This document shows, one piece after another, positions 32,133 through 42,721 of a stretch of DNA of 64,000 nt. Source of the stretch: Furcasterigmium furcatum (taxonomy: Eukaryota; Ascomycota; Sordariomycetes; Glomerellales; Plectosphaerellaceae); contig BCIA01000006.1 in NCBI GenBank assembly GCA_001599815.1, positions 622,961 through 686,960 on the forward strand. The letters are read 5' to 3'. Under the pieces are notes generated by a model, which was not told the origin of the DNA, searched no databases, and worked only from the letters and a program-made list of their open reading frames with translations. Position 1 is the stretch's first letter. The number at the start of each line of letters is the position of its first letter. The position numbers and the translations under genes are program-made.

Positions 32133-33340
32133 CTTGAGAGCGTGTTGATCTGGTTCTTTGGCGTTTGCCTGAGAGATGAGTGTGGCCTGAGTGATGAATG
32201 TGCTGAGGCGTAGAAACGCGTCGGCGCGAGGGGCACGCGATCATCCATGGATGATCCATCACTGAACAGGTTGGCGGGCGCGTCCAGGGGGCGCGTCAAG
32301 TATTGCTTTTCCTCAACTCTGACACCGAGCCCGTCATTTCAGATCGTGGGCAGTTGCAGTCAAAATCCGGTCAAAGCGTTTCTGGGGGAGGATGAGGCGT
32401 CTGCGGTGGGAGCTTCTGGGAGAACATGTCGTGTCAGTCGGAGAACCCCTATTTACAGCACTACAGAGACTTGCCGCTCACTGCCTTCAGTAGTAGATCC
32501 ACCTTTTGGCCTGATGGTCGCGACAGAAGAACAGGGATTCAATGAGATTTTTTCCCGGTCCATCTGCACGAGCCCCATGGTGCAATAAGGCTAATGATGC
32601 CTCAGGGTTAAGGGTAATCCGCGTTGTGGCGTCGGCTTGAGTGCTGATCTCAAAGACTCCAGTGGATAGCTAGAATCCCACCTTTCTAACATACATTCAC
32701 TAATCTTCGCTAATAATTTTCTATCTGGCATCCGGTATATTAGAAGCATGCATAGTAAACGAAAATCCGGCGTCCAGTTGCGGAAGTCTTCTAGTTCGCA
32801 AGACCAGTGGCTCAAGCCGGACGTAGCCTGCATTGAGGCCTGGCGGGAACTGACCAGGAAATCGGGTCGGTCCGTCTGTCAGTGAGGGAGGGTGCGGAAC
32901 GCCGCCGCGCCGTTCCAAATCACGGTGACTCGTAGAAAGTTGCCCCGTGCCAGTGCTCTTATTCAAAACCCATCCACTGCCGCCCCCTGTCATCACGGTA
33001 TGGCCGATGACGATTTGGGGATGGTGTCGCAGCCCTGTCAGCCCTACAGCAGTAATCTCGTTCAGCCTGCAATCAGAAGCTTAAGTTCCATTGCTATTTC
33101 CGACCTTGGGGGCCGCTCTCATGCTCATCCTCGAAGGATTGCAGGGGAGCTGTGCTCTGGCGATGCCTCATTCGTCACTTCGCACTGGAACCATGTTCAC
33201 GCAGCCTCCCGTCGGCCCACGGGTGCAGCCGTCGTCACACCACCAGGCGCAAGCGAGGAGGCCCCTTGGCCCCCGACTGACTGACCCCTGGATCTGGGAC
33301 AGGGTCGGTCCAAGGCCGCTGGGCGAAGAACATAAACCTC
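32133..33340. other. Intergenic region (about 1.2 kb)
   Basis: Upstream of the pseudogene and of the next plus-strand membrane-protein gene. No supported gene. A frame from about 33120 begins MLILEGLQGSC and could hint at an alternative 5' exon of the next gene, but no good splice pair connects it. Confidence 0.4.
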
Positions 33341-34651
33341 GTGAAGCCCACGATGCAGGCAGCGCTGCTGGCTCCCTCCGGCATCATCTTCCCCATCGTC
33401 GTCTTGTGTTGGTGCCGTCTGGTGACGAAGAAGCAGGCCACCATGGTGGGAAAGAACACCTTCGGCCTCAGCGCCGCGACCCGCATCCGCTTCAAATACT
33501 GGTATAATGCCCGCGCGGACCTCTACAACTCTGTCTCCACGGGCGTCTGCAATGAGACCCTCGCGGCCTACCTCGCCGACAGCGCCGACATGCGGACGCC
33601 CACCTGCGACCTCCACGTCGACTGCATCCTCAGCGAGCTCACCGAGTCCATCAAGGCCAAGATGGCATCCGCCGCCATCTTCCTCGGCATCCTCCCCTCC
33701 ATGGTCGCCATGTTCGGCCCTTCCATGACCCAGCTCACCCTCCTCTCCGCCCGCCGGCCCCTCCTATCCCTGCTCATCTGTGCCGGCACCTCGGGCTTCT
33801 ACCTCGATCGCCTCTTCTCCATGGAGACGCCCTCCGAGATCCTGGCCAGCGTCCACGGCGAGCACCTCATCCCCCGCCTCCACGGCTCGCCCTGGGGCAT
33901 CGCCGTCAGCATCGCCGAGTACCTCCTCGCCTTCGGGTCCTTCATCAACGTCCTCCACCTTGCCATTCGCCTCGGCGACCGCACCATCATGAGCTTCCAG
34001 TGCGGCAACTGGTTCCTCCCGCTCATCTGGGTCTTCATGCTGACCGTCATCTTCGTCCTCGTCGCCGTCCCCTTCCAGTTCTCCGCCGTCGCGAAGCACA
34101 TCCGCTCCGCCAGCAGTGTCGGCGCCCGCAGCAGCAGCCGCGTCGACGCAGGCCCCGAGGGCCCCGACGACACGCAGTGGGTGCCGCTGCGCGACCGCTC
34201 CCACGCGCCGCCCGCGCCGTCCATCTTCTCCGACGCCGAGCTCCCGCCGCGGCAGAGGCAGAACAGCGCCAAGCAGTTCGTCCTGCGCGAGCTCAACTCG
34301 GGCATGGCGCGCCCCCCGTCGCTGGCGCTGCGCGAGATGCCCGAGTTCGAGACGTGGATGGCCGCCGTCTTCAACTTCGGCACCTTCCTCGCCTCGTTCC
34401 AGATCATCCTGGGCACGTGGTGGCTCTCCTCCATTCTGTTCCTGTCGGCCTCGGACGCGATCGCGATCGTCATGCGCTTCTTCGGCTCCGCCATCATGGG
34501 CCGGCTGATCTTGATGATCGAGCTGGCGAGCATGAAGGCGCGGGAGATGCCGGCGGTCGAGGAGGACGAGCTGCAGACGCCCGTCCCGCAGTCGTTCCCG
34601 GGGCCGAGGCGGTTTACGAGCACAAAGGCTCGGCCGTATCCTGGGACGTGA
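33341..34651 (+). CDS. Multi-TM fungal membrane protein, function unknown
   Basis: Single exon of 436 residues as called. A recognisable fungal motif order is present: CNETLAAYLADS..C..DCILSELTESIKAKMASAAIFLGILPSM, then LLSARRPLLSLLICAG. Several membrane helices follow, including WGIAVSIAEYLLAFGSF, WFLPLIWVFMLTVIFVLVAVPF, and two C-terminal ones around FGTFLASFQIILGTWW and LSASDAIAIVMRFFG. A ~100-residue Ser/Pro-rich loop separates the two halves. I have seen this pattern in uncharacterised Pezizomycotina proteins. The N-terminus is uncertain: Met at 33341 gives a hydrophobic lead segment; Met at 33446 would omit it. Confidence 0.75.
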   Translation: MKPTMQAALLAPSGIIFPIVVLCWCRLVTKKQATMVGKNTFGLSAATRIRFKYWYNARADLYNSVSTGVCNETLAAYLADSADMRTPTCDLHVDCILSELTESIKAKMASAAIFLGILPSMVAMFGPSMTQLTLLSARRPLLSLLICAGTSGFYLDRLFSMETPSEILASVHGEHLIPRLHGSPWGIAVSIAEYLLAFGSFINVLHLAIRLGDRTIMSFQCGNWFLPLIWVFMLTVIFVLVAVPFQFSAVAKHIRSASSVGARSSSRVDAGPEGPDDTQWVPLRDRSHAPPAPSIFSDAELPPRQRQNSAKQFVLRELNSGMARPPSLALREMPEFETWMAAVFNFGTFLASFQIILGTWWLSSILFLSASDAIAIVMRFFGSAIMGRLILMIELASMKAREMPAVEEDELQTPVPQSFPGPRRFTSTKARPYPGT

Positions 34652-35500
34652 GGATCAATGGACGAGATGGGGGAGAGAGAAGTACGAGCAGGACTACTAC
34701 TATACGTAATGCCAATCGGAGGTCACCGATTTAAGCCACAAACACCTTTTCGGTGCTTCTCCGTCAATTCTCCGAAGTGAAAGGTTCACCGACAAACTAA
34801 CCACAGATCCCCTGCCAGCCGCAAAACCACCTTTGATTTTGTATACATCCATGGTGCTGGCTGCGGCCATCGTGCCCAAAAGCGGGATCACGCTCCCAGA
34901 GGGTTAGAGAAACGCCGTGGTGACGGTGATATAGACGTCAAGGTTCTGGGGCCGGCATGCGGCGGATGTAAGGCATGGCCTCCAGCCTCAGCTCCCTATA
35001 CGGTTCGGCGAGCAGTAAGCTGGAAGATTAGGCGGAAGCCTTCCTATGCCATAAGACCGCTTCCTAGGGCCACCCATAATAAGAGTATCCTGCCCTCCTC
35101 AGGCCGCAAGGGATTTGGGGAGGTGGCATCGAGGCCATGAACAGAGACGAAGGGAGAGACATGGTGAGGAAGAAGAAGTGATCGCCCAATAAAAGGGAAA
35201 AAAAGGGGGAACAAGGAGTGCTGACTCATCACTGGCAACCTCGGCAAATAAGCTTATTTTCCTCAGAATTGTTAGCGTGAAATTGCCTTTACAGCGCGTC
35301 CTTACGCGACCCCCAGCCAGGGCCAAAAATATTCTGGAGCCATGACTTCACCCTCGTCCGTCCACATGCAACTTTAACCTGGCCCGAGTTTCCGCCATAC
35401 ACCCAACCCTGCCTGCAGCCAGCACGCACCGCATTCCTCACGACATTGCAGCGAGCGGTCCCGTATTTTTTCGTTTCTGCATCTGAGCATTTTCCTTGCC
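34652..35500. other. Intergenic region
   Basis: Between two plus-strand genes. No gene or element recognised. The right end is C-rich, as is common before fungal starts. Confidence 0.5.
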
Positions 35501-36830
35501 ATGGCGAACAGCTGGAGACCTTGGGAAGCCGCCGGGACTCAGCCTCTTTCCACCGGCGACGTGAACAAGGCCATCAACCTCCCTCCGCCCATCCCTCCAA
35601 CCACCTCCGAACGGCCGACGAACGTCACTCTCCCGTCCATTGTAAGGCCACCTGCCATGCCTTGTGTATCTATCTTGAACGTCGTCAGGCTGACCGTCGG
35701 CATCACAGTCCGCATTGCTAGGCGAACCCTTGCGAGACGAGAACACCGCAAACTACGCATACGAAAAACACAGAGCCGGTCCCATCCACCCTCCTCCACG
35801 ACCATTCATCCCGCCGACGATCCACCATCCAGCACCAGCAGTTTCTGCTCCGTTCCCCAGACATGCCGCACCGATACCTCTCGCTCACCCGTCAGCCCAG
35901 TCCAGGCCAGCAGCACACCACCAGCAGGCACCGATAGCCCCGTCACAGGCACCAGCACCAGTACCGCCACCAGTCCCCGCAAAATCCACGACGAGGAAGC
36001 GTAAATCCGATGTCCTGGAGGACCCCGAGAGTGGCGAGAGGGACCGTCCCTCCGCCGAGCTGCCCAACTGCGACCAATTACGCGACAAGATCACGTCCTG
36101 CTGCCGCAACATCCCGCTCCAGGAGTTCAGCGCCACCATCAACTGCCCACCCGAGGATATCAACCACTTCATGTCACTGCATGGCCCGCAGGCCGGGTCC
36201 GAGTCCCAGGTCTTCCGCAAGGCCGCCGAGTTCTTCAAATCCCGCGAGCCGGCACGGCTCCCCACGCCCCCGAAACCCCAGCCCGTGCAGCGGATCGGGC
36301 CCCGGCAGCCGAACAAGCGGCCGGCACGGCTGGCGCCCGCGCTTGACGTGGGCGACGTGACGCTCGAGGGCGAGGAGGACCAATCCGTCAAGGTCTTCGA
36401 CACGTGCGATAAGGTGCGACGGAAGATCAACAAGTTCCTCACGGACCACGACGACGTCACGGCCTCGGCCTTCTGCCGCGAGATCGCAAAGGCCCTCCCC
36501 AACGACCGCAAGGTGCAGTCCAAGCAGCTCAACGACTTCCTGGCCAAGAAGGGCCCGACCGCCGGCAACACGAGCTGCGTCTACTACACGGCCTACGTCT
36601 TCTTCGAAAAGCGGCGCATCAAGGACGGCAAGAACAAGGACCAGGCCCGGCTCAAGATGGAGGAGATCCACCCCGACGGCATGAACACCACCGAGCTGCT
36701 GACGCACGTCACGGTGTTCCGCGGCGAGGAGCCCGTCATGGACGAGTACGGCCGCGTCCACTACATCACCGCGGGCGGCGGCGGCGGCGGCAAACCGTCG
36801 CTGTTCCCGTCACTCGGGCACCGCAAGTGA
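35501..36830 (+). CDS. DUF7726-like protein with two copies of the domain
   Basis: Two exons, 35501-35641 and 35709-36830, give 420 residues. The 67-nt intron starts GTAAGG and ends CACAG, phase 0. The N-terminal ~150 residues are Pro/His/Ala-rich and disordered, then RKRKSD looks like a nuclear-localisation signal. Two related modules follow: NCDQLRDKITSCC..FSATINCPPEDINHFM with GPQAGSESQVFRKAAEFF, and TCDKVRRKINKFL..QSKQLNDFLAKKGPTAG with YYTAYVFFEKRRIKDG. Each has a Cys-Asp-x-(L/V)-R start and a 'GP.AG..' turn. This matches my memory of DUF7726, a fungal domain of unknown function with a helix-turn-helix feel. A nuclear, possibly DNA-binding role is inference. Confidence 0.72.
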
Positions 36831-37305
36831 GGCGGCGGGCGTCGCGGGCGTGCCGCGGTTGCTGTGACTGACCAGGGCGTCCCATTTTCCTTTGCCATAC
36901 CGTGTACTCTCATCGGTGCGAATACCTCCCCCAGCCGTTTACTAGAAGGCCCGCAACACTGCAACAATTAGCTGCCTGCTAGGTCCAGGCCCTCATTATA
37001 ATCGATTCAAGCTTTGCATTCTGAGATAGATTTCAGTCGCGGTTCTGAGGCCCGTGATGCAGCCAGCCCTTGCAGTCGTTGAAGCGTTTGGACACAGCTC
37101 CAGGCCAGAAATGTGCCACTGAGGCCGTCCACTTGCCGACTCCTATAAGCTCACGTTCGAACTAAACTGAAGGAAACTAGGCCTCACCAGTCTCGGAGGT
37201 TGCCAGTTTACACCCCACCGGGCAAGTCCCTCTCCCGTATCGAAGGCAGAAACCTCCCAGCACGGGCTGACAATGCTCCGACCGCGTACCTCATTCTCAT
37301 TAGGT
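36831..37305. other. Intergenic region between convergent genes
   Basis: 3' space shared by the DUF7726-like gene and the DUF6594 gene. Nothing recognisable. Confidence 0.5.
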
Positions 37306-38352
37306 TTACGGTTGGGCGATGAACGCAACGAGAAGCGCCGAGTATCTGCCAGCCATTAGCCCAAAGTCGTACCTCCGAGAGAAGCGATCCGTACGTGGCG
37401 CCTGCAACGTAAAGCTCAGCCGTCCTCGCCTTGGCTATGATGGACAGCGACAGGATGAACACGCAGCTCGCCATCATGGCGATGAAGATTCGCAGAGGTA
37501 AGTAAGCAATGAACGTTGTGATGGCTACCGGCACAAACAAGGTCAGCAGCAAGACTACCGCGATTGCCAGTCGTGTGAATCCCTCGATGACGCCGGGAGC
37601 GAACACATGCGTCAAGCGGTCGTTTGATGCGGACTCCCTGAACGACGGTGCCTAAATACGGGTGGTCAACCGGGGTTTCAACAGGAGTCATCACATCGTC
37701 GCCTACCAAGCGTAACAACCGTACCAGCCAGATTATCACGTCCTCCACGGGCCCCTCAAATGCCGATGTCGCAGGGTCGTGCGACGGCGTCACGAGCTGG
37801 AATAAGTCGTCCTCCCATAAATACGTGGTCTCGTTCCTCATGATCTGGCCGGTATTCAGGACCCAGTTCCTCACGCTGGAGACGTTCCTCCGGATAGCCG
37901 GCGAGTGGTCCAGGACGACTCGCATCTGTTCCACGAGTTGATATGCAGTCTGTCAGCCCTGGTCTTGCTCGAGACCAAATATGACCGATTACCGAATTCC
38001 TTCAGGCGTACTTTGATCTCTCCTAGCACCTCTGCACGCTCCGCATTGTTGTCCAACCGCCGGGCACCGAGGAAGAGACTGTCGGGCTCTGCCCCATCGA
38101 GCCGATCCAGCGTTTCCTCGAGGACTGACAGCTTGTCCTGCTGTTCGAGTAGAAGCCGCGTCCGGAGACGAGTGAACCTCCGCAGCACGTAGAACGACGG
38201 GTGAAGGCTGAGAAAGGCTGAGAACTGCGGATATCCCTGGCGATGATCCTCCACTGATCGAAGTGAATACGCTGGTCGCCGACAATGTCGGCACGGTCGC
38301 GGGACATGCACTGACCTTTCCGCTTGGTGGGCATTTGGGGGAAGCTCGCCAT
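37306..38352 (-). CDS. DUF6594-family membrane protein
   Basis: Five exons: 38352-38316, 38253-38012, 37949-37707, 37651-37395 and 37345-37306, giving 272 residues; every junction keeps phase and gives conserved sequence. Order: short basic start, then GYPQFSAFLSLHPSFYVLRRF, a coiled helix (LLLEQQDKLSVLEETLDRLD), the family core RRNVSSVRNWVLNTGQIMRNETTYLW, and a C-terminal membrane unit. That unit has about three helices: LAIAVVLLLTLFVPVAI, FIAMMASCVFILSLSI and YSALLVAFIAQP. The family is abundant in fungi and functionally uncharacterised. Upstream on the plus strand lie a tiny SH3-like gene and then a caspase-like gene. The 40-nt last exon and 37-nt first exon are easily missed. Confidence 0.85.
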
Positions 38353-38893
38353 CGCGACACTGTTTGGCCCGATGAACAGAGTCGGTCCATGGCGTTGTCG
38401 AAAAGCCCACGGTGTATGGGCATCGACATGCTCGTGATGGCTCCGTTCTCGAGTAAGGCTGTGTGGCAGCAATGCAGTCGTGCCCAACATGCACTTCTCG
38501 CTCAGCCTGTTGGACGGCAATCCTCGAGGCCGAGACGCAAAGCCTTAAGGATGCTAAATGCCCCCCGATTGTTCTGGAATTCCGTCTCAGCTCGATACCA
38601 GCGAAGTCTGCCCAAAGTACTCTTCGTTTTCAACAGGAAAATATCTCGAAGCCGTTCAAGTCAACCCCACGAGCGGCGGCTTCCGCAATCCCGACATGTC
38701 ATCCCAGAGGTAGAAACGATAGGAGTAAGGCCTCGGAAGCGTTTTGCTGATGTCTCTCATAGTGGTCAGGGGACAGGAGATGGTCGCGGCCGGCACGACG
38801 CGGGCGACAATCCGGTGAGTGAGCTTCCGACCGAGTCTTTCTTTCTCTAGTAAATCTAGAGATCTGATAGTCGTGCCACAGAACATATTCGCT
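38353..38893. other. Intergenic region
   Basis: Divergent promoter space between the DUF6594 gene and the tiny SH3-like gene. No motif stands out. Confidence 0.45.
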
Positions 38894-39070
38894 ATGGGCG
38901 ACATCGTCTACGTGCTAGATGGCAGAGGATTGACGTATCCATACACAATCACAGGGGTCCCAAGCCAGGGCGCAAGCGACGACGACAGGGTCTACACGCT
39001 GCGGCTGAACGGCGAGCCCAGCAGCCTCCGATTCGTGCGAGAAGATCAGATCCAACGTGCAGGTATATAG
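38894..39070 (+). CDS. Tiny SH3-like protein (58 residues)
   Basis: Short frame beginning MGDIVYVLDGRGLTYPY, with alternating hydrophobic strands (YTITGV, VYTLRL, LRFVREDQI) and a charged surface. The 'GD-x-VYV..Y.I..YTL..V.E..I' spacing resembles small SH3-barrel proteins or terminal modules seen in fungal proteins. The frame is open a little further upstream without a better start. Its stop lies about 50 bp from the stop of the convergent caspase-like gene. It may be a real small gene or the last exon of something decayed. Confidence 0.45.
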   Translation: MGDIVYVLDGRGLTYPYTITGVPSQGASDDDRVYTLRLNGEPSSLRFVREDQIQRAGI

Positions 39071-39118
39071 CCGGGCTATCTAAGATTCTAATTGATATTG
39101 TTTCTGGCGAACGTCTGA

Positions 39119-40204
39119 TCAGAGTGATAACTGAAGAGCCGCCAGTGCTTCTTCAGGGTCGTCCCCTTGGCTCCATGCCCTTCCCAGGCGCGGCCTCGCT
39201 GCTGGTCCAGCAGCCTCTCCCGGTCCCTCGAGCAAAGCAACAATGGAAACAGAAACAGTCAGGGGTAGCCTGTTGAGCGTCCTGTGCAGCTGGGGCAGAA
39301 GCTCTCCAGCCGAGAGTCTGCTCCTGATGCGGACGAACACGTCGGACTGCACCGGCGACTCGACGACATCTGAACGCAGAGGCCCCAACCACGTCGCGTC
39401 TCCTTGTGCGACATAGACGGGGCTCTCCTTGAGGTCGGGGAGTTCGGTGAGACGAGCGTGAAGCGTGTTCATGCTGAAGCCTCTGCCCTGGGTTTCGTCG
39501 AGGAGGCCTCGCAGCTCCCGAATCAAGACCAAGGTGAAAGACTGGTCGCACAAGGGTGGGGGGGTTGTCTGGCCAGCGCCGGCTGCAGCGAGGATGCCCA
39601 CGTTTTTTGGGACGGCGAGAATCCGCGGCGTCACGCCCTTGGACCTCACTGGCTTGGTGTGGGAAACGACGCTACGGTCGGTGCCAGTGTCGGTCGGAGC
39701 CCCGGGCGGGAGCCGGTGACTGGCCGGGATTGGCGGTGGGGCCCGCGCTGCCTGTCCGGCATTGCAACAGTCGAGGATCAGGACAATCTCGGCGTTGGTC
39801 CGTCCCAAAATTGGCTGGATGTCGGACCAGCGGACGGTTTTCCCTCCTTTGCTATGACTTGCCCAGATGCTGATGCGGCCTTGATCCCAGGCTGAGTCCG
39901 CGTGGCCGCCGTAGTGGATGATGCCGAGCGACGCTGGGGTCTCGTTGAGCGTCTCGGTGAAGTCCTCGATCTTGCACCGCAATGCCGCCTCGCTGTCGCC
40001 GGACTCGGGGATCTTGAAGTGTTCGAACTCTTCGTATCCGAATCCGTCCCGCAGGGTGCGCTCAAGAAGCGCTGCCTCGGTGTCGCACCCTTTCATGTCC
40101 GATATCTCCCAGGTCAGGAAGAGGACGAGGCACCGGTTGTGATGTGTGGACAACTGGGCCAGGTCTTCGGAACGACGAGAGAGGGCCGTCAGGGCCGTCA
40201 ACAT
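39119..40204 (-). CDS. Caspase-like cysteine protease (C14-type fold)
   Basis: Single exon of 361 residues. The catalytic dyad is visible: His101 in IIHYGGHADS and Cys147 in VLILDCCNAG, with the usual beta-strand before each. Downstream NVGILAAAGAGQ, QSFTLVLIRELRGLL and ESPVYVAQGDATWLGPL match the second half of fungal caspase-domain proteins. There is no N-terminal prodomain (the domain starts near residue 25) and no NACHT or repeat domain, so this is a stand-alone protease unlike standard metacaspases with their Pro/Gln-rich leaders. Fungal relatives occur as effectors of NLR-like proteins and in cell-death control; here this is inference. The C-terminal ~70 residues are variable. Confidence 0.87.
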   Translation of the reverse strand: MLTALTALSRRSEDLAQLSTHHNRCLVLFLTWEISDMKGCDTEAALLERTLRDGFGYEEFEHFKIPESGDSEAALRCKIEDFTETLNETPASLGIIHYGGHADSAWDQGRISIWASHSKGGKTVRWSDIQPILGRTNAEIVLILDCCNAGQAARAPPPIPASHRLPPGAPTDTGTDRSVVSHTKPVRSKGVTPRILAVPKNVGILAAAGAGQTTPPPLCDQSFTLVLIRELRGLLDETQGRGFSMNTLHARLTELPDLKESPVYVAQGDATWLGPLRSDVVESPVQSDVFVRIRSRLSAGELLPQLHRTLNRLPLTVSVSIVALLEGPGEAAGPAARPRLGRAWSQGDDPEEALAALQLSL

Positions 40205-42204
40205 CGTTGCGTGTGACGACGCCCGAGAGTCGTCGATGAAAGAGGGCCCGGGTCCTTGTTCGATGAAGGATGTTCTAAAAGTGTGTGGAAATAGGCAGTC
40301 CTCATAAAATAGCCTAGGTGTTGCGCAGTGGAAAGGGAAAGGGGATTCAACTCACGACACCCAGCGAGCAGTCTACGGTATAAGTGCTTTGACTTGCTCT
40401 CTCAGTTGATGCTCACCTGTCCCTATGTCCGCAGCTGTCCGAACGCCCCATTTCAGAGTTTCCTATGATGGACTGTGAAGTTGCGTCGGTGAAGATAATT
40501 GGCTGCTTTCGAGCGCCCGGGAGGGGGTGAGTTGGGGGGCCGGTGGCCAATGTCCACGATGCGGAACAGACCCAACTGGCCAACTGGGGCCAGCTTGCCG
40601 ATGAACCAGCCCCCCGGAGGGGTGGTTCTAGGTATCTTACCTACAAGTCACTGTTCATTCGCCTTCTCTCCAGAGCGATTACTGACACTTTAAAGAGGCA
40701 CCGTGTCAGTCACCCAGGCCGACAAGGCGGCCCGATCATTCGGCCACAGGCCGCAGCCCAATTCAGAATTTAACTCCGGAAAATCCGAAATAATAACGGT
40801 TGGTGCGTTCAATGACTTACTTGGTCATCTCCAGGTTTAGCACGAGGATGCATTCATTACCTAAGGTGGTATAGCACACCGCAATCCGAGCGGGCCTTGA
40901 GAGTGCCGGCCGGTAAACAGCATATGCCATGCAATTGCCAGCCACAACCATGAGGATGGGCTTAATAGGCGTTGACCGGAGAAGACAGACCCCTGTTGTG
41001 ATGCAGTTTGACTTCAGGGAACAACGAGCTCTCGCCTACGCACGAGGCAATGCAAGCGTCGGGCTATGCTGAATCGGGTTGTCAGTCTGACTGACACCCC
41101 GATTCGGTTAGTATTGGCCAGGAGGAAGCCTGCTTGCCCCATTCGGTTCCTGGAAACTGACGACGTCGCCGTGCGCAGACTCGTGGCAGGCGGCGACGCT
41201 GCTGTCTTCGACGGTTCGGTAGTATGAAAGTTGGGGCGAGGAGACCATATCAACAATGACTCGCACCGTAGCGGGCTTGTGGTACTCTACGAAGCTCGGC
41301 TGCGGTCGGGCTGGTTGGCGACGTCAAGGATGGCTGATCTTGGAGCTCGGGGCCGCGGCGTGGATCGGTGCGACCGACATGCCGGGAGGCAGACGCGTGG
41401 GTTCGTTGCGTGGCTTCTGGAGGACCGTCAGAAGCGTTGGGGGCAGAGAGAGACCGATGAGTTCAAGCTTACCTGTTTCATCATCGTCGGCCATCTGAGT
41501 GTTGCTGGTGGTGTGCACTGCCCGGATCTTCTTCTTCGGCAACTATACTGACCCGGCCGGTCACGACAGTATTAAGCAGCAGGTAGCTCTCCAGATACGT
41601 AATAAGTAGATTGGGGTGTCGGTCGACTTTGTCATTTTGGATCACTTCTGCTATCCCTACTTCCCTTGACGCAAGGCGCGACGTTGGAGGAGCTGGCTAG
41701 CAGCTACCTAGTCCAGGCCCTTGCCAATGCGCAAAAATGTGAGACGTCGGGGGGCGCAGATGAGAATCATCATTCGGGCTGTAAGGAAGCTCCAGGAGCT
41801 TGTGAAGAGCGGCGCGGGTGCATGTCTCGCCCTGTTCTCTTTGAAATGCGGGTAGCTGCTGATCTTATGAGGATGGTGCCCTCTGTGGCCCCATCTGTGC
41901 AGGTGCGTAGCCTTGCGTCGAGGAAATCGTGGCCGTCTCGGAGACGACAAGAATGAACAAGGTTGACATAGAGGTGATCAAGGATATTTGTGATCGCTTC
42001 GAGGACGAGGCTGCGAACAAGGGGGAGAGGGTAGTGAGTAGTGAGCAGAGTGCGAGTTTGATTGAAAGATACGTTTCCTGAGGTGACCCGTCTTTTCTTT
42101 TCGAAACGCCCTGAACAGTCAAGCTTTTCCTTGGTACACAACGAGCATCGTGATCGAGGGCGATCTGGGCCATCATCGAATAAACATCGGCCCTCGACCT
42201 GACC
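40205..42204. other. Gene-poor region (about 2 kb)
   Basis: Only short frames are present. The best candidate is on the minus strand near 41.2-41.54 kb and is listed separately. Another minus-strand frame at 41770-42141 shows no domain. No repeats or transposon ends were seen. Confidence 0.5.
41303..41542 (-). CDS. Doubtful small spliced gene
   Basis: A frame starts MPKKKIRAVHTTSNTQMADDDET and meets a strong GTAAGC donor. The nearest acceptor (CCTCCAG) is 56-57 nt on and would continue into a Ser/Thr/Pro-rich stretch that stops within about 60 codons. There is no recognisable domain; the only evidence is the donor and a plausible start. The left end given is approximate. Confidence 0.2.
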
Positions 42205-42721
42205 TCAGAGCTGTCGCTCCTCTACCCAGGGCATGCTGGCAATGTCCGGTCCGCCAGACCAAGCTTCCGAATCTCTGCGCTGCCCCTGGTTATTGGCGAT
42301 CGACTTCAACGTGTCCCCCATGACCTTGACCAACGAAGACTCTAGCTGTGCCGTCTTTGAGTACGTATCCAGTCGAAGCTGGAATGCAGCGACATCATGG
42401 ACACTGACGTGGTCGGCTCTCTTCATTTCTTCAAGGGTCTCGGCTGGCCAATGTTGTTAGTCTTGGTCACGATGCGACATGAATTGAGGGTTGGGGACTT
42501 TTCTCACCCATTTCAAGTGCAGCTTCGGAGGGGGCATATTCTACCCACCGGGGCTGGACTGCGGGATCGGCTCGAAAGTTGGGATGGTTACCCATGGGGT
42601 TGATCAAGTCTTCGGTGAGATCCACATTGAGAATGCCGGTGTTGTAGACAGAGGGACTGGTGATGATCGGAGCCGCAAATGCGAGAGGCACCGAGGCAGC
42701 GAGAAGCCAGAGTCGTCTCAT
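42205..42721 (-). CDS. Small secreted protein
   Basis: Two exons, 42721-42508 and 42443-42205, give 150 residues; the 64-nt intron has GTGAGA..GCCAG ends and a GACTAAC branch site. Residues 1-16 form a signal peptide (MRRLWLLAASVPLAFA, then APIITS). The mature chain is acidic to neutral with few or no cysteines. It contains a helical second half (ETLEEMKRADHVSVHDVAAF) and ends PWVEERQL. A TATTTAAATA element lies 77-86 bp upstream. No family is recognised. Size and secretion make it a candidate effector or cell-wall-associated protein, but a lack of cysteines is unusual for effectors. Confidence 0.75.
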
